Shown in pieces: positions 24,301-36,300 of a stretch of 64,000 bases of DNA; within the stretch, counting starts at the first letter, position 1; every line of letters starts with the position of its first letter. Location: contig OX465121.1 in NCBI GenBank assembly GCA_949987565.1, positions 3,117,117-3,181,116 on the forward strand, read 5' to 3'. The notes below the pieces were generated by a model, which made no database searches, was not told the origin of the DNA, and saw nothing but the letters and a program-made list of their open reading frames with translations. The position numbers and the translations under genes are program-made. Origin of the DNA: Luidia sarsii (lineage: Eukaryota > Echinodermata > Asteroidea > Paxillosida > Luidiidae).

Positions 24301-27300
24301 TTTTTAAAAGAATACAAAGGCTAAGTCAGTATCTAAGTTTTGTCTTTGGATAACCTTGTTGATGTGTAGGTGGTGGCTCTGGTGGCAGTGTGTGGATAGA
24401 CTGTGAGGAGATAGATGGATATGGCCATGTGTCTGCTGATGGTGGGAGTGGACGCAATAATGGAGGAGGTGGGGCAGGAGGCAGGGTGGCTGTCTACCAT
24501 CAAACAATCCGTAACTTCAATGGCACCATATCAGCTGGAGGAGGTAAGAACAGGGACACCAGAGGGACTGGAATGCACTTTCCTTAACAAATCCCTGAAA
24601 GCTACTTACCCTGTGACACTATGAACATCTAAACCGTGAAAATGGGGTGAAAATGTCATTTAGCCGTGAAAAGAAAATTCGTCATGTTTTCACCCCTATT
24701 TCATGGCACACAGAATTAGCCAAGTCATTTTCAAGGTGTTTTCACCAGTGGTCTCCAAGGCCATATTCCTGGTGGTAAATGACTAGAAGCAATTTAGAAG
24801 TATCTGGGAGTGACAGTTACAAGGACACCATTCGGTACCTCTGTGGGGGCTGGTAGTCCCTACTGGTAATTGAATTAGCCATCCCTCAAGGCTGGAGCTT
24901 GCCACCCTAGATATTCACAGTTTTTTCACAGTCTCTTTAGTGACCTGAAGATGTCCTTATTAGGTCTGAGAGTCAATTATTGTCACAGTGAATTCACTGT
25001 AAAATGCACCGTGAAATCACAGTGACTTTTTAGTTTCACGGCGAAATGACATTTTCACCCCTCTTTCATGGTTTAGATGTTCATAGTGTGAACATCCAAA
25101 CCCTGAGAGTAGGCTGGAAAATGTCAGGTTGCCGTGAAAAGAACATTGTCCATGCTCAAAAGTGCTGCATCAGCTTTTCATGGTGAATTCACCAGTGTGT
25201 TTTATTCAAGGCCACATTCTTGGTGGTAAATGGCTGCAATGCACAAGCCTGTGGTGTACAATTCCACAGACTAGACCAAACTGCCTGGCAGATGAGTTGT
25301 GCGGTGATTTTGAGATGAGGTGAAATGTTCAGGGTGAATTCACTTTAAAAGGGTCCATGAAATCACTAGGAATTTGTTTTTGTCATGGTTAAGATTTTCA
25401 TAGTGTTATCTTATATCGATTGGTAATAAGTTCCAAAGATCGGAGTGGGCCTGTGCATGCCAAAGCCCATTCCCCAAAGATTTGTACTATGACTCATGAC
25501 CTAAAACCCTCACCCAATGAATCACACTTCGACCTAAACTAAACTTTTGTGACTTGTGACTTGTGGGCCTTTCTGATTCTTGTGCATGCTAAGAGTGCAA
25601 TACTAGATAGTGGCTTTTGGTTATGAGAGCTGATCAAATGTTGTTTTTCCTCAATGGTTTACTTGACTATCTTATTTGATACACAGTAGGAGTAGGCCCA
25701 TTACTTCTAAATGTGATCCAGGAAAACTGTCAAAAACTAGGAAATGTGTTTGCAATTCAGTTTTAGATATAATGGTGACTCATGGCTTGGATTCAAGATT
25801 CAACCTCAGGACTCAGACTCATGGACTCGGGACAGACTTGGAATCTATTTTGTGACCTAAAGACAAGTCTTATGTATGGCAACAGAAGTGACCATTCTTC
25901 ATTATATGGATCTGTGTTTTGGTGCAGGTGCTAGTAACTATGAGGTTGGTGGTGCTGGTACTGTCTACATAGAGCAGTACAGAGACATTGTCAATGACTC
26001 CTACACCAATGACACACGACTGACCCTTCACAAGACCCTTCGCATTAACAACAATGGCCGGCCCTACCCACACGCCGCTACCTATAGCCACGGAGACTTG
26101 CGCAACCTGCTGGAGGGACAGTACGATGATATCAGTCAGGCTGGTGGTATCACATGGTTGTGGCATTCCTCCCATACCTATGACTTTGATGAGGTAAGTC
26201 TCAGTAATCCATCACTCACCAAAACCACATTTTTTCCCCATAGATGTGTCATGCAACTTTCTTTGCAGTCTCTTTGTATTGGTGCAAATCATGGGCTTTA
26301 ACCACGAATGATGAAAAGCATATTGATACAATTAAAAAGGGGTTGTATAGATGGCTGGTAAGATCTCAAAAATGAGGAGAGCCTGACTTTTTGATCCTAG
26401 CAGGACCTGCCTTCAAGGCTTTCTGCCTCCAAGGTTTTTTGCCTTTGAGAAAGGTCCTGCTTGGATCCAAGCGTCAGGCCCTCCTAATTGTTGATATTTG
26501 CATATTGGTCATTTTGGTCTGTAAGCAGTTTGTAAGACTTTTGCATATCATGGCTGGGAAGAGATTCCTGTCAGGAAAATGAACCAACAGCTACGTGTTG
26601 GAAAAAATGGATCTGGCATGGCATTGCCGAAGACCATCTGAAGCAGGAAGGTGCAGTTATTTTGGCCATGTGGTTAGGGAAGACATCAGGGTAGAAATAC
26701 TGGTACATATCTTGAGGTTGCATGAAGTCAAACTCTGCAAAAACGGAGACCAGGACTGCAAAGGACATCCTACCTGTCCTATATTCAGAATCTGCTGGGG
26801 GACACTAACAACTGGCTGAATCTAGATGTCATTACAGAAGCTTTGCAGCCGAATGAATGATGACACATCATACAAGGGGCTGTGGGGCTGCAGCAGAGGA
26901 CATGTAATATCATCATGGACACAGGACATCATTTCATGGGTGTGGAGGTGCAATGACTGCAGCCACAAACCTGGTGCATGACAGTGAAAGAATGGCAGAC
27001 TCATCAAAGACAACAGCAGTGCCTCTGGGCTTTACTAGACCATACTGTAGAGAGATGATGACATTGTGTTGTTTGCAATGTAATTCAATGAGGGCTAGCC
27101 TTACTAAATGTACATGTGTAATCAGCACTGTTTGCACATTTTCAAACCCGCAACTCCTGGTTTCTAAACTTTCTAGTGCAGATATTTTTACCACTGGACA
27201 AGCGAGCTGGACAAGGTCTTGTGGTGGATTCAAATCTGTATAACAGCATGCTTCGTGTTGTATCATAGATAAAAAACGATTTTGTTTCCAGGTGAATGTA

Positions 27301-30300
27301 ATTCAGTGAGGGTTTATGCTACCCTGGTACCTCATGCATATTCAGCACTGTATGCACAGCACAGTGGAACGTCGCTATAACAAACATCCTGGGATCCATG
27401 AAAATTGTTTAGTATAAGCGGTCGTTTGTTATAGCAGTTATGGCCACATATTTTGTACTCAAAAATTGGGAGCCAAAGGGCATGTTCATTATAGCCGAAT
27501 GTTTGGTATATCAGTGTTCGTTATGGCGACATTCCACTGTACTTCTGTTCAGTTGCCTGTTTGAAAAAGCAGGATTCAGTCCCGAGCAGGATTCAAACCT
27601 GTGACTTTGGCTTTCAAGTGCAGATGTCTCACCCACTTAACCACAACAAAATATCAAGTAAGTCAAGTATATCTGAGGTAGATTAATCTATCTGTATTTC
27701 ACTCATTACAGGTCCATGTTCACGGCAAGGCCCACGTTGCTATCTTGAGCAACACGTCATCCGATGAGGTCCAGGTACGAGGTGGTCAGCTGTTTGGTGA
27801 TCGCTCTGCTGTACTTCACATTGGTCAGGGACAAACCTTTGGCTTTGACTGGGTGGACATCTACTTTGCTGCTAATGTCATGCTCTATAGGTACGTTCAT
27901 CTTGTTCATTTCATCTCATTTCATTCCACAGTAAATTTGTTGTGAAATTTGGTAAAGAACTAGATAACAATGGTGTTATGACTTGCTACAGCCATTAGGG
28001 TTTTACACCATGGTGCAAAGTGAACAACAACATACATGAAGGAGACTAAACTAAGCTATGACTTCTTCTTCTTGAGTCCTTTCTCTCAATTAAACGTGAC
28101 CTACGTATCAGATACTGGACGCAGGTGACCCCATTAGGTGTGAGTGTAGCAAGGTCAGCTTGGGTACAGAGATTGGGCAGAGGTGGGCATTCCAGGAGAT
28201 GACTCATGGTCTCCTCTCTACATTCACATACTGATTGACCTTCATTGTTGAAACCCCACTTTGCCATTAGGGCTTTGCAACGGCCAACTCCAGCACGTAG
28301 ACGATTGAGACACAGCCAGAATGGCTGAGTGCTGTGTACAAGTGATAGACTAGAATGTACCAAATGACATTTATGGCCAGACGCACTCAGGGAAATAAAA
28401 AGAATGTATGACATGTAGGGCAAATGAGGTCATCTGAATACAGTTAAGCATGTCATGATGACAGCTGTACAGACATGACAGATAGATAGATGGGATGAAC
28501 TGTGCTATAACGTAGGCTTGTTTAGTTTCTTGAATTAGCTCACTAAAAAAAATGGTCTGGACCGGATTTGAACCCAGTCCACAGGGTTGATGTACCAGCA
28601 CTCAACCTCCTGAGTATATACATTGTAGCCCTTAGATGGGACTGTCCCAGTTAGTCAACTATCTTTGCTGGGGTGGGGGGGGGGGCCAGTCAGAAGCATT
28701 AACTACTGTATATTTGAGGGATCACACCCTCATTTCCATTCAGAGGCAAACAACAATTGAATTTCTTTCCATTATCTGACTAGGATGATAAAGTCATTCC
28801 TTTGACTTCAGATCCCTGTTCTGCCTGTGTGAAACTGAAAGGACCTGCAGCCGATTTCACAAAACTTCAATTGTTTCGTACGCAACATTTTGTTGCGTAA
28901 ATGCATCATTTTGTTGCGTAAACGCATCATTTTGCTGCCTTTTCTAAGTAGTGCACAAAAGAGTCATTGTGGCGCACGACTTACCCCCGGTATGCAACAT
29001 TTGTACGTTGCGTAACTTACCCAACTTTTTTAAAAATTGGCTGCTGCTATGATTGAAATGTCAGGCCGTCTATATTTTTCAGATTTGCATTTTGGTCATT
29101 TAAGTCAGTAAGGAGTTTGTAATTCTTTTGTGTGTAACTTGAAGTAAAAGACAAATTCTGTGTCTGTTCAGGTATGGCCAGCTGGAGTTACCACCACGTC
29201 TAAGCATGCGTGATATTTGGATGGAGATCAATGGCACCTTGGCTGATGTGGGTGACTTCACCATAGACAGTGGGGGCGCCCTATACATGTGGTCCTACGG
29301 CAACTCGCGCAACCAGCCTCAGGGCCAGTACGTGTGCGTGAATATGACGGTGCGCTCGGACGGCAAGCTGGCGATGCTGACAGTGAAGGATGAGAGTGAA
29401 TTCACGCTGACTGCTGACTGGTTTGTGGTGAATGCTGGGGGCTATGTCCGCACTAACCAACTACATGTCATTGCCGATGATCTGACCATTGATGTAGCAG
29501 GTAAGCATTTATCATAGAGGAATCCCCAAACTATATGGATTCATTTGCTTTTGCCATAGCAGGGTTTGACTGGAACTTTGTTTTCAACCGGCTCGCTTAC
29601 ATTTGTTCCAGTCATACACATTTCAATGTGATCTTTGTTGCATTAGAGAGGTTTCGCACATGAATGGATATGCATACGCATACGTTTAGCTATCCTAAGC
29701 CGTTAGCGACCATTCCGCCATTTTGAAATACGGTCATATCAGTGGCAATATTAGCAATCCCAAAGCTATGTAAAAAAATTTCTAAAAGAAGTCTAATCCT
29801 GACACCATACACCCGCGTTTTGATACCCTATTGAGACTAATCTGTTCATATTTCAAGTTTTGAAAATGGCCCGTACATATTCAGCAATTACTCTTTTCTG
29901 GACAACACCATCCATATTGACAAAAAAAGTAAAGACGATTTACTGTAAGTTTCTTCCTTACGTCTAGCAAGCGTGATATCCATGTTGTCCACACATTTAG
30001 CAAATAGTAAGAAGTTTATGGCTTCATAATTGATGAAGTATCCGTTGCATTAACTGTATCCGTTGGCTTGTGATTCCCTAGGTGACTTCCATGCAGATTT
30101 CAGTGGCTATGGCTTAGGAGAAGGTGATGGGGATGGTTTTGGGCAAGAGGACAATCAGCGTGGAGGTGGCGGTGGTGGACATGGTGGACGTGGTGGAGTA
30201 TCCAGTCGAGGCGTCTTCTCTGCAGATGCTTATGGATCCACGTACCTTCCTAGAGACATGGGGAGTGGAGGAGGAGTAGGGGACACTCATGCTGGTGGAA

Positions 30301-33300
30301 GGGGAGGAGGTATGTTTGAACACTTGAGGATAGAAAGCCTTTCATTACTTCACGCTGGTCCCTCCGAAATCAGAGCTCCGTTGGTTTGACTATGCGACGG
30401 GGCCCTCCGAATCTGGGCACCACCATTGTACACATTTTTCAGCTAAGAACAAAGCAATATGAATCATGACAAAGACCCTTTTTGACACAAGTTGCAACAT
30501 GAATTGCAAGATTAGCAGTAATTGTGCAATTGTGGGACCTTTTCTGTGGACAATCGAGGGATAAAAATGACTAGGAATTTTGAAATTTTAAAAATGTTTG
30601 TATACTTTGAAAAATAATTTCCAACATTTCAGAAGCTTTTGAGAATGGTCCTGCTAGGATTGAAACTTCTATAATTTTGGTCATTTAAGTCAGTGAGGAG
30701 TTTGGAGGAAAACTTTGTATTACTTTGAAATGGCATTTAGTTCATGGCTTGAGTTATTATCACTGTTTCTACCAAAGGGACCCTGCTCCTGGAAATTGCT
30801 GATGACCTCAGAGTTGAAGGTCGTCTCCATGCCAACGGGGAGATGAGCCATGGCAGCTCTGGGGCTGGTGCAGGAGGCAGCATTCTGGCCTATGTGGGTC
30901 ATCTGGATGGAGGTGGCTCCATTGAAACAAGTGGCGGACACGGTGAGCCATGTGTACATAGCCTGGGGTCCATACCAAGTAACCATAGCCTGGGGTCCAT
31001 ACTAAGCAACCATAGCCTGGGCCCATACCAAGCCACCATAGCCTGGGGTCCATACCAAGAAGCCATAGCCTGGGGTCCATACCAAGCAACCATAGCCTGG
31101 GGTCCATACCAAGAAGCCATAGCCTGGGGTCCATACCAAGCAACCATAGCCTGGGGTCCATACCAAGCAACCATAGCCTGGGGTCCATACCAAGCAACCA
31201 TAGCCTGGGGTCCATACCAAGTAACCATAGCCTGGGGTCCATACCAAGCAACCATAGCCTGGGGTCCATACTAAGCAACCATAGCCTTGGATCCATACTA
31301 AGCAACCATAGCCTTGGATCCATACAAAGCAACCATAGCCTTGGATCTATACCAAGCAACCATAGCTTGGGATCCGTACCAAGCAACCATATCCTTGGAT
31401 CCATACTAAGCAACCATAGCATAGGGTCAATATCAAGCAACCATAGCCTGGAGTCAATACCAATGAATCGTACCCTGGGGTCAATATGAAGCAACCATAG
31501 CCTGGGATTCATATCCATCAACCATAGGCTGGGGTCCATATCCAGCAACCGTAACCTGGGATACATACCAAGTACTGTAGCCTGGGGTCCATATCCAGCA
31601 ACCATAGCCTGGGATACATACCAAGTAGCCTGGGGTCCATATCCAGCAACAATAGCCTTGGGTCAATATCAAGCGACCATAATAGCCTGGGGTCCATATC
31701 CAGCAACCATAGCCTGGGGTCCATATTAAACAACCATAGCCTGGGGTCCATACCAAGCAACCATAGTTTGGGGTCCATACCAAGCAACCATAGCCTAGGG
31801 TCCATACCAAACGACCATAACCTAGGGTCCATACCAAGCAACCATAGCCTGGGGTCCATACCAAGCAACCATAGTCTGGGGTCCATACCAAGCAACCATA
31901 GCCTGGGCCCATACCAAGCCACCATAGCCTGGGGTCCATACCAAGAAGCCATAGCCTAGGGTCCATACCAAGTAACCGTTGTCTGGTGTTTATACCCAGC
32001 AACCATAGCCTAGTGTCCATACCAAGTAACTATAGTCTTGTGTCCAATCCCAGAATTAAAGAATTCCAGTCCATTCCTCAAGGTCTAGGTTTTATGTAAT
32101 GTTAATAATTAATTGGCTTTTTGTTTGTTCTGAACTAGGCTCAACCTATGGTGGTGGTGGTTCAGGCGGTCGGATAGCCATCTACTACACCTTCTACAAC
32201 TACATTGGGCTGTTCCATACCCAGGGTGGGGATGGCCCCGATCATGAGGCTGCCTCTGGCACTGTGTACCTGGAAGGGGACTTGGGTGCAAACCAAGCCC
32301 CATACCGTAAGCTCATTGTGGACAATGAGCGTCCGTCCAGCGGCCAGTCAGAGATTGCCAAATACTTGGTGCTGCCTCTGGATAGTGTGGATAGTGGAGG
32401 GGTGCAGGACTATTACACATATGGAGGCATTCGCATACTTACAGATGGTGCACCATACCGTACCTCATCCAATTATTACTACAGTGTCAGTCGAATGTTC
32501 TCAGGCACTGGCATGGATGGGAGCTTCTATTTGACGTCCCACCGAACACCCACAGTAGAAATACTCAGTTCTCACAATTCCATCTATGTGTACGCTTTGC
32601 GGATCTACCCACAGTGCAGGTAGGTAGAGTTAGATTTAAGTCATAAGATATTCATTCAAAGTTCAAGTCCTTAGTCATCCAGGTGAAGTCCGAGCCACAC
32701 ATGTGTGTAAACACTTTCCCAGGTTTAGACAGTTGTCTTGAATAGCATTTACATGTACTTCTCCCATAGTATATTGAACAAAATGGTCAAGTAAACCATT
32801 GAAACCAAAGAATTGTTTCCAGCGATTGTGGTCTTTACGGTATGATTTTTGTCACCGAGTCACAAGTCATGCAAGTTGAGTCTGAGGTCAAGTCCCGGAA
32901 AACCTAAAGAAATAGCTTGTGATTTGTGGGTGAATTTGAAAGTTAAAGGCCTAATACAACATTGGGAAGATTGGAAAACATCGATGTCCATAGATTTGTA
33001 AAGGTTCTGTAAAAAGTTTGTAAAGGTCCATAAGTTAGCTCTCAATAAGTGCTCAAGTAATGACCCAATGAAATCAGCTTCCTTCAAGTGTTATTCTTTC
33101 TTGGAAGGTTTATTGGTCTTTAACTTGACTTTTTTTCTCTCACAATCAAGCCATCCAACGGATTTCTACATTAGTAGTCGCCTTGGAAGTCTTTACACAT
33201 ACCACACCAGGGGCTTTGTGGATGTCAGTGGATGCAGGACGCAGCAGGAGCCAAACCAATATTCTCTGGTGCTCATTGAGTCAAATGTCAACAAGGTGAT

Positions 33301-36300
33301 AATAATTGGTCTCTATTCATTTGTCCATTTTAGAAAGAGCCACTTAATTCTTCTTCTGCTGTCTCACTACAGATGGTTACACTTTACTGCCTGCCCTTTC
33401 ATTTGATCTCTCCCTAGTCTGTCTATCAGCTTTCCTTCTTTGATCCCTTCCCTACTGCTTGTCCTTCCCTTGTATCTCACCCTGATCTGTCTACCAGCTT
33501 TCCTTCTTTGATCCCTTCCCTACTGCTTGCTCTTCACTTTGATCTCTCTCTCTAGTCTGTCTACCAGCTTTCCTCCTTTGATCCCTTCCCTACTGCCTGC
33601 CCTTCCCTTTGATCTCACCCTGGTCTGTCTACCAGCTTTCCTCCTTTGATCCCTTCCATACTGCCTGCCCTTTCCTTTGATCTCACCCTGGTCTGTCTAC
33701 CAGCTTTCCTCCTTTGATCTCTTCCATACTGCTTGCCCTTCCGTTTGATCTCACCCTGGTCTGTCTATCAGCTTTCTTCCTTTGATCCCTTCCATACTGC
33801 TTGCCCTTCCCTTTGATCTCACCCTGGTCTGTCTACCAGCTTTCCTCCTTTGATCCCTTCCATTCTGCCTGCCCATCACTTTGATCTCTCTCCAATCTGT
33901 CTACCAGCTCTCCCCTTTTCCTCTATTTTGTCATCCATATTCATGCCTCTCCCTTTCCTTTCAGTTCATGTTCTTGCCATAATTTGAGAATACATCCTGC
34001 ATTGTATTCAAAATTTCAGAAGATTGATATCTACTGCTACCGGTACATAACTTCCAGATTGAGGTTAGATATGTGTATTTTTTTCACACAGTTTTTTGTT
34101 GTTATGATTGACCAATTTGTTCTGCAGATTGCCATAGACCTGAGAGCACATGGCACCTATGCTGCTATGAACAAAGTAGAGATCCTCATGTCACGTGACC
34201 CAACCAACTTCTTCAGCAAAATTCTTCCACGAGCTCCTGTTTCCCCAACAACCGTCATCCTGGCTGAAAATGAGGCGGATCACAGATATGAACTGGATGA
34301 GGTAATCACTGAAACATCAAATATCATCTGACATAAGGCAGAGCACACACTGCCCTAACTTAGAGCAGCTCTCATTCTCACAAGCAATCATGCACGTGGT
34401 GATTCTATGAAGGTTTTTTCTTTCTCTTTAGTAAATCATTTAGCAATGATTTGCATGTAAGTTTGTTTTCCCTCTGGTGCACTACACCGATCCAGTACGC
34501 CGCACTCCTTGACAAATTGACCAATCACAACGTGCGATTTAAGGTCCGACAAATTGCCACCATTTTGTCGGACATAGCGTTATGAATTTAGTATTCTTTA
34601 CTACACACTTTTCGTTGTGTTTACTTTTGTTTTGTATGTACCAGGCAATTTCTTTGCAAACCCTATCGTTTTATCCTTTACCATGGTCAAGCGGTGCTTA
34701 AATTTTCATTTTAATTCACGATACCCTGGCAAGAGAAATGTACATTTTTGTCCTTTTCCAAAACAAAAGTCCAATGGAGAAAAGTGTTTTTGGTGGTTGC
34801 AGGCGTGCAGTGGACGCGCACAGCGTGTGGGTGATCGTGACACGTTGTGCGCGGTTGCTTGGCTGTTGCTATGGTGGGTGTGGACTACTGGATATGTGTA
34901 TTCAGGCCATTGTTACTCTTTGAAGGAAAGTAATGGTCAAACTTATCACAAGTTTGTTCCCAAAGGACCAATTGAAACTTTGTCTGTTCTGCAGAAGTGG
35001 ATCTAGGGTGTTTTGATAAAAAATCAATTATATACCGGGTACATAAATTATAAACCATATACCAAGGAATTCAATTACCAGTAGGGACCACCAGCCCCCA
35101 TAGAGGTACTGTATTGTGTCCTTGTACCTGTCACTCCCATATACTTCTAAATTGCCTCTAGCCATTTATCACCAGGAATGTGGCCATGGAGACCACTGGT
35201 GAAAACACTGTGAAAATGACTTGGCTAACTGTGTGCCATGCAAAAGGGGTGAAAACACGGTGAATTTTCTTTTCACTGCTAAATGACCCCATTTTCACCC
35301 CATTTTCACCATTTAGATGTTCATAGTGATAGACCAAGTGTTTTGAAATTAATTTCCTGGCCGCAATGTTAATCAATATTTCAAAGTGATCCATGTTTCT
35401 CCTTCATACACTAGGATTCACTATGAAATCCCTCAAGGCTGGAGCTTCCCACCCTAGATATTCACGTTTTTTTCACGGTCTCATTAGTGACCTGGAGATG
35501 TCCTTAGAGAGGCGATTAGTTTCACGGTGAATTCACTGTAAAATGCACCATGAAATCACAGTGACTTTTTAGTTTCACTGCGAAATGACATTTTCATCCC
35601 TTTTTTCACGGTTTAGATGTTCATATGTAGTGTATGCTTCGCTGACATCTGTATACCATTTCACGTACATTATGATTCATCTGTTTGAAGTATCTAATTT
35701 ATTGAATGATGCCAATAGAGGGTGCTATATCACTGCTCCTGCTTGGGGGAGGTCTGTGCGTGTGTTTTTCTAAACATGCAATCAGGCTAAGCACTGAGCA
35801 TACAGGCTAAGCACTGAGCATACAGGCTAAGCACTGAGCATACAGGCCAGGCACTGAGCATACAGGCTAAGCACTGAGCATACAGGCTAGGCACTGGGTA
35901 TACAGGCTAAGCACTGAGCATACAGGCTAAGCACTGAGCATACAGGCTAGGCACTGAGCATACAGGCTAAGCACTGAGCATACAGACTAAGCACTGAGCA
36001 TACAGGCTAGGCACTGAGCATACAGACTAAGCACTGAGCATACAGGCTAAGCACTGAGCATACAGGCTAAGCACAGCATACAGGCTAAGCACTGAGCATA
36101 CAGGCTAAGCACTGAGCATACAGGCTAGGCACTGAGCATACAGGCTAAGCACTGAGCATACAGACTAAGCACTGGGTATACAGGCTAAGCACTGAGCATA
36201 CAGGCTAAGCACTGAGCATACAGGCTAAGCACTGGGCATACAGGCTAAGCACTGAGCATACAGGCTAAGCACTGGGCATACAGGCTAAGCACTGAGCATA

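Larger units (their letters stand above)
32139..34301 (+). other. Discoidin-like insert region of module 7 (exons 22-24)
   Basis: Domain-level note: the insert spans roughly the last 100 codons of exon 22, all of exon 23 and about the first 35 codons of exon 24. It has two Cys in the same relative places as the insert in exons 8-9, but is cut by two introns instead of one. Confidence 0.6.

Noticed and set aside
30808..32020. Long minus-strand frames of 265 and 179 codons with nonapeptide repeats
   Set aside because: Product of the 27-bp array, a multiple of three, open on both strands. No start context or homology.
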